A stretch of DNA of 64,000 nt from Acidobacteriota bacterium (lineage in GTDB: Bacteria > Acidobacteriota > Blastocatellia > Pyrinomonadales > Pyrinomonadaceae), in assembly GCA_025463125.1 (NCBI GenBank), contig JAOAPX010000136.1, forward strand, positions 1 through 64,000, written 5' to 3'. Numbering within the stretch: the first letter of the stretch is position 1; every line of letters begins with the position of its first letter. This document shows positions 55,516-64,000 of this stretch, one piece after another. The notes beneath the pieces are model-generated. The model made no database searches. It was not told where the DNA came from and saw nothing but the letters and a program-made list of their open reading frames with translations. A program made the translations under genes and the position numbers.

Positions 55516-57732
55516 ATGGCAAACGAGGTTAATAATCAAACCGAAGAAACGGCAACGCCGGATAATTCGGGTACAGAACAGGCAACGAATTCTGCTGCTG
55601 CAGCGGCGGAAAGCAATACAGATAATACAGCTGTCGATAATTTTTCCGACGAATCGGAAAATAATGCCGACATTGATTTCGGCTCGATTCTCGAACAATT
55701 CGAGCAGGAACAAACTGTTTATCACTCAGGCGAATTGGTAACCGGCACAGTTGTCGGTATTTCCGACCGCGGTGTTTTAGTTGATTTCGGCTATAAATCC
55801 GAAGGCATTGCTCCGATCGAAGATTTCACTTCGCCGAGCGGTGAAGTCACCGTCAAGCGAGGCGATCAAATCGAGGTCGTTATCCGAACCATACATTCGG
55901 GCGATGCGCCGCCGCAGCTTTCACGCGGCGATGCGGTTTCACGCAAATCGTGGGGCGAAATCGAAACGGCTTACAATGCCGGCACACCGATCAAAGGTTA
56001 TGTCATAGACAAAACCAAAGGCGGTTTGCGCGTTGACATCAACGGCGTCGAGGCTTTTCTGCCCGGCTCGCAAGTTGATTCGCGTCCGATTCGCAACCTT
56101 GATTCGTTCAAAGGTCAGGAAATCGAAGCTAAGATTATCAAATTCAGCCGTCGCCGAAATAACATCGTTTTGTCGCGCAAAGCCCTGACCGATGAAGTTG
56201 TTAATCAACAGAAGAGCGAAACTTTGAGCCAGATCGAAGTCGGCTACGTCGTCGAAGGAACGATCAAGAATCTGACCGAATACGGCGCGTTTGTCGATAT
56301 CGGCGGAATTGACGGCTTGCTTCACGTGACGGATATGTCATGGGGCAGACTTCACAATCCGGCTGAGCAATTTAAGGTCGGCGAACAGATTCAGGTTAAA
56401 GTATTAAAGCTCGACCGCGAAAAGGAAAAAGTTTCCCTCGGCTACAAGCAATTGCTGCCGGATCCCTGGTCAACGGTTAACGAAGTTTACCCGGTTGATT
56501 CGAAAGTTACCGGAAAGGTTTCTTCAGTTACGGATTACGGCGTTTTCGTCGAACTCGAGCCGGGCGTCGAAGGCTTGGTTCACGTTTCGGAAATTTCATG
56601 GTCGAAACGATCGAAAAGCCCGAAAAAACTTTTCAATCCCGGCGATGAAGTCGAAGTTCAGGTACTCGGAACCGATACGGTTGACCGCCGCATCAGCCTC
56701 GGCATGAAACAATTGCAGGTGAATCCGTGGCAGACAGTCGAACAGCGCTACCCGGTCGGAACGAAAGTTCGCGGTAAAGTTCGCAATTTAACCGATTTCG
56801 GCGCGTTTATCGAACTCGAAGACGGAATCGACGGGCTCGTACACGTTTCCGACATCACATGGGCTAAAAAGGTAAAACATCCGAAGGAAGTTTTGAAACG
56901 CGATCAGGAAGTCGATGCTATCGTTACCAATATCGACAAGCACGGACAAAGATTATCGCTTTCGATCAAAGAATTGACGCCGAGCGCATGGGAAACCTTT
57001 GTCGCGACGCATCGCGCGGGTGATATCGTTCGCGGAAAAATTTCGCGATTTGCCGGATTCGGTGTTTTTGTCGAACTCGAAGAAGGACTCGAAGGCTTGT
57101 GTCATATTTCCGAGCTTTCCGATGAAAGAGTCGATCGTCCGGAATCGGTCGTATCGCTCGGTCAGGAAATGGACTTTAAAATCCTGCGTATCGAACATGA
57201 AGATCAAAGAATCGGACTTTCCGCACGCGCTGTCGGTAAAGAAGACGAGCCGGTTGTCGATACTAAAATGTATTCGACCGAAGCGAAAGGCGGAATGGCT
57301 TCGCTCGGAGAGCTTGCCAATCTGAAATTCGGTCGCGGCGCAGTAGAAGAGCCGAAAGAAGAGGAAGCTAAAGAAGAGGAAGCCAAAGAAGACCAATCGG
57401 CAGCTTCGGAAAACACAGGCGAATCAGAAAACGAATCTGCTGCTGACGCAGAACAAACCGCTCCGGAAACAACTACGGAAACAACTACGGAAACGACTTC
57501 AGAAACAACTTCGGAGGCGCCTGAAGCTTCAGAAACGACTACGGAAACGACTACGGAAACAACTTCGGAGGCGCCTGAAGCTTCCGAAGCAACAGGCGAA
57601 GCTACTGATGACAGCTCATCGGATGAAACAGCGACTGAGGCTTCAGACGAAGCGGCTAATTCTGAAACAGCAAACGAAAGCACTGAAAACGGAGCGAATT
57701 CTGCCGAAAATGCTGATGAAAAATCAGCTTAA
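55516..57732 (+). CDS. rpsA: 30S ribosomal protein bS1 with acidic repeat tail
   Basis: A 738-residue S1 that binds mRNA at the ribosome. An Asn/Ala/Thr-rich N-terminal extension (1-65) is followed by six S1 OB-fold domains (about 72-140, 157-225, 243-312, 328-398, 415-485, 502-572), each with the GxVxxxxxxGxFVxL pattern. The last 130 residues are an acidic Thr/Glu/Ser/Ala tail with internal repeats (TTTETTTETTSEAPEAS twice); the encoding DNA at 57466-57590 is also repeated. It is followed 49 bp later by an HU gene in an operon-like run. Confidence 0.96.
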   Translation: MANEVNNQTEETATPDNSGTEQATNSAAAAAESNTDNTAVDNFSDESENNADIDFGSILEQFEQEQTVYHSGELVTGTVVGISDRGVLVDFGYKSEGIAPIEDFTSPSGEVTVKRGDQIEVVIRTIHSGDAPPQLSRGDAVSRKSWGEIETAYNAGTPIKGYVIDKTKGGLRVDINGVEAFLPGSQVDSRPIRNLDSFKGQEIEAKIIKFSRRRNNIVLSRKALTDEVVNQQKSETLSQIEVGYVVEGTIKNLTEYGAFVDIGGIDGLLHVTDMSWGRLHNPAEQFKVGEQIQVKVLKLDREKEKVSLGYKQLLPDPWSTVNEVYPVDSKVTGKVSSVTDYGVFVELEPGVEGLVHVSEISWSKRSKSPKKLFNPGDEVEVQVLGTDTVDRRISLGMKQLQVNPWQTVEQRYPVGTKVRGKVRNLTDFGAFIELEDGIDGLVHVSDITWAKKVKHPKEVLKRDQEVDAIVTNIDKHGQRLSLSIKELTPSAWETFVATHRAGDIVRGKISRFAGFGVFVELEEGLEGLCHISELSDERVDRPESVVSLGQEMDFKILRIEHEDQRIGLSARAVGKEDEPVVDTKMYSTEAKGGMASLGELANLKFGRGAVEEPKEEEAKEEEAKEDQSAASENTGESENESAADAEQTAPETTTETTTETTSETTSEAPEASETTTETTTETTSEAPEASEATGEATDDSSSDETATEASDEAANSETANESTENGANSAENADEKSA

Positions 57733-57781
57733 AAATATTCTTTGATACTAATTTAAGGTCAGAGAGAGGAAAAAAGTAGAG

Positions 57782-58063
57782 ATGACAAAAGCAGATTTAG
57801 TAGAAAGAGTCGCCAAAGAAGCCGATATGACCAAAAAGGATGCCGAGCAATTAGTCGAGATCATTTTTGACAGCATTATCGCTTCATTAAATAAAGGCGA
57901 AAAAATCGAGCTTCGCGGCTTCGGCAGCTTCCGTGTTCGCCAGCGCAACGCTCGAAAAGGACGTAATCCTAAAACCGGCGATTCGGTTAATATTCCAGCC
58001 AAACGCGTAGCTTATTTCAAACCCGGAAAGGAATTGAAAGAAGTTATAAACGATGAGAAATAA
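57782..58063 (+). CDS. HU-family DNA-binding protein
   Basis: A 93-residue nucleoid protein. MTKADLVERVAKEADMTKKDAEQLVEIIF forms the helical dimer part; RGFGSFRVRQRNARKGRNPKTG is the beta-arm signature; NIPAKRVAYFKPGKELKE closes it. The HU/IHF subtype cannot be fixed by eye; the RNARKGRNPKTG arm suits either. It lies 49 bp after rpsA and 14 bp before the HIT gene. AGAGAGAGG lies upstream of the ATG. Confidence 0.95.
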   Translation: MTKADLVERVAKEADMTKKDAEQLVEIIFDSIIASLNKGEKIELRGFGSFRVRQRNARKGRNPKTGDSVNIPAKRVAYFKPGKELKEVINDEK

Positions 58064-58077
58064 AGGGTTATAAAACA

Positions 58078-58572
58078 GTGGATGTATTGTGGAGTCCCTG
58101 GCGATACGATTACATCAAAAACGGTGAGCAAAAACCGGCGGCTGATTCCAGCGGGTGCGTTTTTTGCGATATCTTAAAAAGCTCGGCTTCCGATAAAGAA
58201 AAATATATTCTTTATCGAGCCGAGCATAATTTTGTCATTTTAAATATTTATCCGTATATTTCCGGACATTTAATGATCGTTCCTTTTTCTCACATCGCCG
58301 ATTTGGACCGAGCCGAAAAAGCGATCACAGACGAATTGATGGATTTAACCAAGCTTTGCCAGAAGGCTTTGCGCGAAGCTTATCAGCCGAACGGATTTAA
58401 TCTCGGAATGAATTTAGGCAAAGCGGGCGGCGCGGGCGTTGCCGAACATTTTCATATGCACATCCTTCCGCGCTGGGTCGGTGACGCGAATTTTATGACC
58501 GCCGTCGGAGAAACCCGAACGATTCCGGAATCCTTGCAAACAAGTTACGAAAAGCTGAAAGACAAATTCTAG
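58078..58572 (+). CDS. HIT-family nucleotide hydrolase/phosphorylase (GTG start)
   Basis: A 164-residue histidine-triad protein. The N-terminal LWSPWRYDYIK and CVFCDI pattern and the triad EHFHMHILPRW are typical of Ap4A-phosphorylase-like HIT proteins, which act on dinucleoside polyphosphates. It opens with GTG at 58078, 14 bp after the HU stop, with AAAGGG before it. The gene closes the rpsA-HU-HIT run. The precise substrate is not known. Confidence 0.92.
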   Translation: MDVLWSPWRYDYIKNGEQKPAADSSGCVFCDILKSSASDKEKYILYRAEHNFVILNIYPYISGHLMIVPFSHIADLDRAEKAITDELMDLTKLCQKALREAYQPNGFNLGMNLGKAGGAGVAEHFHMHILPRWVGDANFMTAVGETRTIPESLQTSYEKLKDKF

Positions 58573-58770
58573 TTTTTTAGAAGCATTTCCGCGTAGTTCT
58601 GACAACGTCGCCGGTCTTTAAAAGCCTTTCCAAACTTCCCTATCAAATAATTTCAGAGAATTTGCCGCGAAAAAAAAACTAAAATCGCGAAAAGCGAAAA
58701 CCATTAAAATTTTGGTTTATTTTTTGTTTATTCAGCGTATTTGGCGGGAAATTTAAATTGATTTTATAAA

Positions 58771-61218
58771 CTACCGGGTTGTTTTCGCTTCGGCTTTATC
58801 GGGCTGGACAGAACGATCCAGGGCTTCTTCCTCGACTTCGCCGCCTTTGCTGATAGGAATTTCAGACGGCGGATGAAGATGCAGACCGCGTTCTTCCGAA
58901 TCGAAATCAACGGGAATAAGAAGTTTTTGAAGCGAAGGCGGCGGCGTATATCCCGGATAATCTACGCGCGAATGATAGATAGCGACCAGCGATTTAATCA
59001 TCGCTTCACGGATCTGCCGCAATTCACGCAGAGTCAGGTCGCATTCGTCGAGCTGGTCGTCAGCCAAAATAGCATCGATGATTTTTGTCACGATATAACG
59101 AATGTTCTCCGGCGTCGGATCATCCAGCGAACGCGCGGCGGCTTCGCAGCTGTCGGCGATCATCATAATCGCGGCTTCTTTAAATTGAGGCTTCGGTCCC
59201 GGGTAGCGAAAATCGTTTTCGTCGATATCGGTTTCTTCACGGGCATCGGATTGCGCTTTTTTCAAAAAATAATGAAGCGTGCGGGTTCCGTGATGCTGCG
59301 CGATAAAATCAATAATTCGCGCCGGAAGCCCCATTTCCTTTCCGAGCTTTACGCCGTAAGTAACATGACTGATGATGATCTTCGCGCTTTGCGCCGGGCG
59401 AAGACGATCGTGCGGATTTTTCCCGAGCTGATTTTCAACGAAATGTTCGGGCGCGGCGGTTTTGCCGATATCGTGGTAAAGCGCGCCGATTCGCGCGAGC
59501 AACCCGTTTCCGCCGACGACCCGGCAAGCTTCTTCGGCTAAGTGACCGACGGCGTGTGAATGCTGATTGGTTCCGGGAGCGCGAAGCGCGAGTTGTCCGA
59601 GCGCGGGCAAATCGGCATTAGAAAGTTCGAGCAGTTTCACGTCGGTAAGTATTCCGAAAAAGTTTTCGCAAATCGGCAGAAAGACCGCGGTAACGGCAGC
59701 CGTCACGATTCCGCTTCCCAAACCGCACGCAACGGCTAACAAAACTGTATTTAAAATAAACGGCTGTTGCGTATAAGCGATCAGCGCAATCGCGATAAAA
59801 CCGCTCGCGACACCGACCAGAGCGCCCGCGATCGTTACCGTTTGCCTGCTTCTGTACGGTCCGATGCCGTAAACGGCAACCGACGAAGCGATGGTTGAAT
59901 AAATAGCGAATTCCAAACCTCGCGGAGCCAGAAAGCCTGCGATAAGTGACGTAAAAAGCCCTGTAAAAATGGCTGTGCGGCGATCGGCAAGCAACGTCAT
60001 TAAAAGGCTTCCGAAAGCAAATGGAATGGCGAAAGACCAAAGCGTCTGATCGTTGAGCGGCGCTCTGACGTTTTGAAACGCCGTAAATTCCGCCAGACGG
60101 AAAAATATCGCCATTAAAGCCGTTTGCGCCAAAACGATAAAGCCGAACAGTGAAAAAGTTTTTTCTTCAGTCAGAGCGAGACGCGGAACGATTCCGCGAT
60201 GCTGTATAAATTTCCACGCGATCCAGTACAAAGCGGAAATCAGGATAAGCAATCCGAAAAACCGGTTTACCTGCCGCGTCGAAGAGCTGTAATTACGAAT
60301 GGCGGCGATTTGCGAAAGAATAGGCGCGGTAATCGTATCGCCTTCGCGAACGATCGTCTGACCGCGTTTTAGAACAATCGTGATCGGTTCAAGGCGTGAA
60401 ATCAGGCTTTGCCTTGCGGTTTCCGTTGCGGCGCTGTCAAAAACGATGCTCGGCTGAATAAGCGGAGCAAGCGCCGTATAAAAGGCTTCGGCTTCAATCG
60501 GAGATAAACTTTTAATTTGCGACAAACCCCGCTTCAGATTCTCGCGCGCTTCGGAAAGCGCCGTCATATTGCTTTCCGGCATCTGGACGGTCGATTGCTG
60601 GTTCGGTTTTTGCCGGTCGAGCAATGAAATTTCGGATTCGAAAAACTGCCTGTCCTGATCGCCGTAAATGGAACCGCTCGCGCTTTCGCGCAAAACTCTC
60701 GTTACCGCTTCCAGTTCGTTTGCGCTAAATCTGCGCGCGGCAAAAATTTTTCCGAGCTGTTCGCCGCCCGCGCCCGTCCATTGAATGTCTTTTTTAGAAT
60801 TGCTGTTAGCTTTCGCGTTAAGATTCGAATTCTCGTTTTTTCTTTGCAGACTTTCCCACGCCGAACGAAAACTTTGCACGGCTTCGTCCGACCGATTCGA
60901 TTCAAAATAGAAAATCGGTTTAACGCTTTCGCGAACGGATTGTTTTAATTTTTCGGTTTCTTCAATGTCGGTCGATGAAATATCGGCAGGAGAAATAATA
61001 CTTTCGCGGGCGATATCGCCTTCTTTATAAAGCTGTTCGCCGGAAGTGCGCCACAAAGGATTGTTGATCAGAACCGTGGTCAGAATACACAAAAGCGCAA
61101 AACCAAACCAGAATTTTTGCAATGCGGAAAAGTTTATAAGCGAATCCGCGACTTTTTGTCTGATCGTTTTGCGCCACTTTGCCAGCGGCGATGTCAAATC
61201 TTGAATACGCTTACTCAT
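58771..61218 (-). CDS. 7TM-HD phosphohydrolase (PgpH-type cyclic-di-AMP phosphodiesterase)
   Basis: An 815-residue membrane protein. One N-terminal helix (about 35-52), a large extracytoplasmic 7TMR-HDED domain (about 60-310), seven membrane helices (about 325-530), then a cytoplasmic HD domain with ALYHDIGKTAAPEHF (His582, Asp583) and ISHVTYGVKLGKEMG. Listeria PgpH and Bacillus YqfF have this architecture and degrade c-di-AMP; the ligand is inferred here. The Pro-rich/charged tail has no domain. It lies downstream of hflX on the same strand with a 69-bp gap. Confidence 0.92.
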   Translation of the reverse strand: MSKRIQDLTSPLAKWRKTIRQKVADSLINFSALQKFWFGFALLCILTTVLINNPLWRTSGEQLYKEGDIARESIISPADISSTDIEETEKLKQSVRESVKPIFYFESNRSDEAVQSFRSAWESLQRKNENSNLNAKANSNSKKDIQWTGAGGEQLGKIFAARRFSANELEAVTRVLRESASGSIYGDQDRQFFESEISLLDRQKPNQQSTVQMPESNMTALSEARENLKRGLSQIKSLSPIEAEAFYTALAPLIQPSIVFDSAATETARQSLISRLEPITIVLKRGQTIVREGDTITAPILSQIAAIRNYSSSTRQVNRFFGLLILISALYWIAWKFIQHRGIVPRLALTEEKTFSLFGFIVLAQTALMAIFFRLAEFTAFQNVRAPLNDQTLWSFAIPFAFGSLLMTLLADRRTAIFTGLFTSLIAGFLAPRGLEFAIYSTIASSVAVYGIGPYRSRQTVTIAGALVGVASGFIAIALIAYTQQPFILNTVLLAVACGLGSGIVTAAVTAVFLPICENFFGILTDVKLLELSNADLPALGQLALRAPGTNQHSHAVGHLAEEACRVVGGNGLLARIGALYHDIGKTAAPEHFVENQLGKNPHDRLRPAQSAKIIISHVTYGVKLGKEMGLPARIIDFIAQHHGTRTLHYFLKKAQSDAREETDIDENDFRYPGPKPQFKEAAIMMIADSCEAAARSLDDPTPENIRYIVTKIIDAILADDQLDECDLTLRELRQIREAMIKSLVAIYHSRVDYPGYTPPPSLQKLLIPVDFDSEERGLHLHPPSEIPISKGGEVEEEALDRSVQPDKAEAKTTR

Positions 61219-61287
61219 TTTGAATATCGTAATTTAGATGCGGATGAACGCTTAAAGTGCACACAATCTTTATTTCCGAATCTAAAA

Positions 61288-62943
61288 TCACGCGACATTG
61301 ACGGCAAAATTGTTTAAATCTTTAGATAAAATCTCTCCGATTTTCTCAATTAATAAATTCAATGTTTTGGGTTGAATAGCTGAAATTGACACGGTTTCAC
61401 GGTCTTTGTCAAGCGTAAGTTGTCGTGTTAAGGCATTTAATGAAACTTCATCGAGCAAATCCGATTTGTTTAGAACGATAATCTGAGGAATTTCCTTTAA
61501 CTTTAAACCAAGCAGGATCTTATCAACCGACTCGATTTGCTGGATCGCGCGCGGGTTTGAAGCGTCAACGACGTGAACCAGTAAATCGCTGTCGGAAATT
61601 TCTTCGAGCGTCGCGCGAAATGCGGCAACCAGAGTTTCCGGCAAATCGCGTATAAAACCGACCGTATCGTTGATAATTACTTCCTGTTCGATCGGCAGAC
61701 GCAAACGGCGCGAAGTCGGGTCGAGCGTCGCGAACATTTGTTTTTCGGCGTAAACTTCACTGCTCGTCAAAGTGTTTAATAAAGTCGATTTCCCGGCGTT
61801 CGTGTACCCGACCAGCGAAATAATCGGCAGTTGTTTCTGAACGCGGTTTTTGCGGCGTTCCTGCCGCTGGCGGCTTAAATTATCGACTTGTTTTTCAAGC
61901 TGGTTGATTTTATCGCGCACGCGGCGGCGATCGGTTTCAAGTTTCGTTTCGCCGGGACCGCGCCCGCCGATGCCGCCCGCAAGACGCGAAAACGCCGAGT
62001 TTTGTCCCTGAACCAGGCGCGGCAGCAGATATTTCAGCTGCGCGAGTTCGACCTGCATTTTACCTTCGCGCGATTGCGCGCGCTGGGCGAAAATATCAAG
62101 AATCAGCTGCGGTCGGTCGATGACCTTCAGCTCCGTGGCTTCGGACAGAGAGCGAACCTGCGCCGGGGAAAGCTCGGTATCGAAAACGATTAAATCCGCG
62201 CCGAGCCGCATCGAGCGCACGAGCAATTCATCGAGTTTACCTTTTCCGAGAACGGTTTTCGGGTCGATTTTCGGTCGCCGCTGAATGATTTTATCGAGCA
62301 CGACCGTATCGGCGGACATTGCGAGTTCTTCGAGTTCCGCGATTGATTCTTCGGCTTCGGATAAATAACCGGTCGTCACGTTAACCAGAATTACGCGGTC
62401 GCGGTCGGTCTGGCGGCTGCGCGCCGTCATCCGGTTGCGCGCCATTTCCGCTTCGAGCGAATTTATCAGGCTGATAAAATCCGTATCGAGCTGCGAAGGC
62501 ACGTTCGGTTCTAAGAATTGGTAAGGCAAGCCTTCGCCGTCGGTTTCGAGCTTTTCGGCGGTCGTCGGCAAAAGATGCGCCGAATAAACCAAATCCGGCA
62601 AGCCGGTTTTATCGTCAACCTGAATAATCGCCATCAGATCGAGCCGCAGAAGCGCGAGGTCGGTTAAATCGTCCTGCGTCAGTTTTTCGCGATTGAGATG
62701 CGTGTGAACGCAGCGCAACCCGCGAAAACGTTCCTGCGAAACGCGCGCGCGCCCGAAATCGGGCATTTCGATCTGCTTGGCGTTGCCGACCATGACGTAT
62801 TCGACCTGACCTTTGCGATTGATTAAGACGCCGATTTGCCGTCCCGTTTCAAAAGAGATTTCCGAAAGCTGGCGGGCTAGTTCCTGCGAGACGATTTGTT
62901 CCGGTGCGACGCGGCGCGATGAGAGACGTTCAATGCGGCGCAA
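61288..62943 (-). CDS. hflX: GTPase HflX (start uncertain)
   Basis: A 551-residue ribosome-splitting/stress GTPase from the TTG at 62943. N-domain (GRQIGVLINRKGQVEYVMVG), glycine-rich linker with QNSAFSRLAGGIGGRGPGE, P-loop GYTNAGKSTLLN (about 378), DTVGFIRDLP and NKSDL. The conserved N-terminus continues upstream in frame: codons before the TTG read IHGFTQGLKHNQ, matching the GLKxxQ start of other HflX proteins, yet no ATG, GTG or TTG occurs there before a stop at about 63012. GGAGG at 63000-63004 suggests initiation at ATC (62988) or ATT (62979). Confidence 0.95.
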   Translation of the reverse strand: MRRIERLSSRRVAPEQIVSQELARQLSEISFETGRQIGVLINRKGQVEYVMVGNAKQIEMPDFGRARVSQERFRGLRCVHTHLNREKLTQDDLTDLALLRLDLMAIIQVDDKTGLPDLVYSAHLLPTTAEKLETDGEGLPYQFLEPNVPSQLDTDFISLINSLEAEMARNRMTARSRQTDRDRVILVNVTTGYLSEAEESIAELEELAMSADTVVLDKIIQRRPKIDPKTVLGKGKLDELLVRSMRLGADLIVFDTELSPAQVRSLSEATELKVIDRPQLILDIFAQRAQSREGKMQVELAQLKYLLPRLVQGQNSAFSRLAGGIGGRGPGETKLETDRRRVRDKINQLEKQVDNLSRQRQERRKNRVQKQLPIISLVGYTNAGKSTLLNTLTSSEVYAEKQMFATLDPTSRRLRLPIEQEVIINDTVGFIRDLPETLVAAFRATLEEISDSDLLVHVVDASNPRAIQQIESVDKILLGLKLKEIPQIIVLNKSDLLDEVSLNALTRQLTLDKDRETVSISAIQPKTLNLLIEKIGEILSKDLNNFAVNVA

Positions 62944-63020
62944 TTGATTGTGTTTTAAGCCTTGAGTGAAACCGTGAATGGTACTGATAAATCTTTTAAC
63001 CTCCGAAAACTATATGTTTT

Positions 63021-63051
63021 ATTATAGCAAATTACCGATTCCGAATTCCAA
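63021..63051 (-). promoter_or_regulatory. Promoter candidate for hflX
   Basis: On the minus strand TTGGAA (63051-63046), a 19-bp spacer and a perfect TATAAT (63026-63021) preceded by TTGC. Transcription would start near 63014, only about ten bases before the GGAGG that precedes the proposed non-standard hflX start. This limits how far upstream translation can begin. Confidence 0.55.
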
Positions 63052-63167
63052 GTTTTCCGGTCGAATCAAAGCGAAAACGCAAAAGGTTATTATTTTTTTA
63101 TTGCTGCGCGGTTAATTCATCGTTCGGAATTTGGATTCTGCCCGTCATTTCAATACAATCTAACGTT

Positions 63168-63788
63168 ATGCAACCGCGTACAAGACGGCAAAAAGAAGTG
63201 CTTGAATACATTACCAAATATATTGATAAGCACGGTTACGAGCCATCGTACCAGCAGATTGCCTGGCATCTCGGCGTCGCTTCCAAAGCGGGAATCGCTA
63301 AACACATCAGCGCTTTGGAAAATCAAGGGCTGCTCGCGCGCCGACGCGAAAACGGAAGCTTTAATATCGAGGTTCGCCCGAAAGAATCGTTTTCCGAAAC
63401 CGTCTGCCGAATCGAGTGGCTTGATGCGCCGACCGATACAAGTTATCGTGAAGACTGGGAAAACCAACCGCTTTTCGTGCCGAAGTTTCTGCTCGGCTAT
63501 CTTTCTCCAGATAAGGTTTACGCTTTTCGAGTGCCGAACGACTCGATGTTTAACAAAGGTATTTTCGAGGGCGACGTTATTTTAATCGAAAAACGAACCT
63601 TTGTTCGCGACGGGGACTGCATTGCGGCGACAATCGAAAAAAAACGAACCATCGTAAAAAACTACTACCGCGTCGGAGCTTACATAGAATTACGACCGGC
63701 AAACGAAAGATACGAAACGCTTCGACTTTCAGCCGATAAAATTGAAATTCAAGGAGTATATCGCGGACTACTTAGACCGCTTATTTAA
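63168..63788 (+). CDS. lexA: LexA-like repressor without a recognisable cleavage site
   Basis: A 206-residue protein with a LexA winged-helix domain (TRRQKEVLEYITKYIDKHGYEPSYQQIAWHLG, in two parts, about 5-65) and an S24 peptidase domain. The catalytic Ser126 lies in VPNDSMF and Lys164 in TIVKNYY. Where LexA has an Ala-Gly scissile bond, this protein reads CRIEWLDAPTD (80-90), with no Ala-Gly or Cys-Gly pair. It may be non-cleavable, cut at another site, or be a LexA paralogue. It is divergent from hflX, and a malic-enzyme gene starts three bases after its stop. Confidence 0.85.
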   Translation: MQPRTRRQKEVLEYITKYIDKHGYEPSYQQIAWHLGVASKAGIAKHISALENQGLLARRRENGSFNIEVRPKESFSETVCRIEWLDAPTDTSYREDWENQPLFVPKFLLGYLSPDKVYAFRVPNDSMFNKGIFEGDVILIEKRTFVRDGDCIAATIEKKRTIVKNYYRVGAYIELRPANERYETLRLSADKIEIQGVYRGLLRPLI

Positions 63789-63791
63789 ATT

Positions 63792-64000
63792 GTGACAAAT
63801 AACCCGACCCCAAATGCAAGTTACAGCCTAACTTTACGCGTTAAAATTCATAATCGTCCGGGAAAATTAGGGCAAATCACGACAGCCATCGGCGGAGCCG
63901 GCGGCGATATCGACGCGATTGACATCGTTTCGGTCGGTAAAGATTTTTTGATTCGTGATATTACCGTTAACGCTTCTTCGGAACAGCACGATAAAGAAAT
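63792..64000 (+). CDS. NAD-dependent malic enzyme, N-terminal ACT domain (cut by window edge)
   Basis: The first 69 codons of a gene starting GTG at 63792, three bases after the LexA-like stop. The sequence SYSLTLRVKIHNRPGKLGQ then GGAGGDIDAIDIVSVGKDFLIRDITVNAS is the ACT domain found at the N-terminus of many bacterial NAD-dependent malic enzymes. The catalytic part lies beyond the window. ACT domains bind amino acids or other small effectors. The family call rests on this domain only. Confidence 0.75.
   Translation, partial: MTNNPTPNASYSLTLRVKIHNRPGKLGQITTAIGGAGGDIDAIDIVSVGKDFLIRDITVNASSEQHDKE

Noticed and set aside
57466..57590. CRISPR or mobile repeat in the rpsA tail
   Set aside because: The repeat is in frame and encodes a Thr/Glu tail; it is a coding repeat.
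1..64000. Prophage, transposase, toxin-antitoxin or restriction system
   Set aside because: Every substantial frame has a housekeeping, transport, storage or regulatory family assignment; none resembles these systems.

Overview
The window is chromosomal DNA of a free-living Gram-negative heterotroph. The best guess is Acidobacteriota, class Blastocatellia (Pyrinomonadaceae-like). This is an inference from a moderate GC content (judged by eye), a TonB-dependent receptor with an N-terminal carboxypeptidase-regulatory-like domain, many secreted TPR proteins, stand-alone receiver proteins, TTG/GTG starts, and the gene order ispE - tRNA-Gln - prs - rplY - pth - rpsF - rpsR - rplI - dnaB. No 16S rRNA gene is present to confirm it. 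No phage, insertion sequence, CRISPR array or conventional defence island was found.

Layout. 1-6.6 kb: a UvrD/PcrA helicase (cut by the window edge), two isochorismatase-family hydrolases with a tiny membrane protein, a secreted peptidase-MA/TPR protein, a YbgC-like thioesterase and tRNA-Gln(CUG). 7-10.4 kb: a 49-residue Lmo0937-type membrane peptide, a TPR protein and three stand-alone CheY-like receivers, with a strong promoter-like site feeding a long non-coding stretch. 10.5-14.7 kb: smpB, pepA, a lipoprotein and sucC (no sucD beside it). 15-23.3 kb: a NagX-like membrane acyltransferase, a YfiT/DinB protein, then the translation/replication cluster listed above, all on the minus strand. 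23.4-28.7 kb: a CAP-domain protein and a copper module (cupredoxin lipoprotein, MerR regulator, P-type ATPase with three YHS domains).

28.8-33.5 kb is a cyanophycin locus: an isoaspartyl peptidase converges on a cphB-cphA pair, giving synthesis and both steps of breakdown of a nitrogen-storage polymer. 33.7-38.6 kb: an MGDG-synthase-like glycosyltransferase, then a siderophore-type TonB receptor with a PepSY membrane protein (iron uptake). 39-47 kb: an M1 peptidase behind carB, a Tat-exported vanadium-haloperoxidase-like protein and murB. 47-55 kb: a TPR protein, an EF-G-2-like GTPase, an IPT/NHL protein, pilT and a PhzF protein. 55.5-64 kb: rpsA - HU - HIT operon, a 7TM-HD phosphodiesterase (PgpH type), hflX, a LexA-like repressor with no recognisable cleavage site, and the ACT-domain start of a malic enzyme.

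Most protein-coding content is ordinary. The points most worth following are the hflX start (conserved N-terminus upstream of any AUG/GUG/UUG), the apparently non-cleavable LexA homologue, the compact cyanophycin cycle, the tripled YHS sensor on the copper ATPase, the orphan promoter upstream of the second receiver, and a class of short periodic repeats and long-loop inverted repeats between genes.
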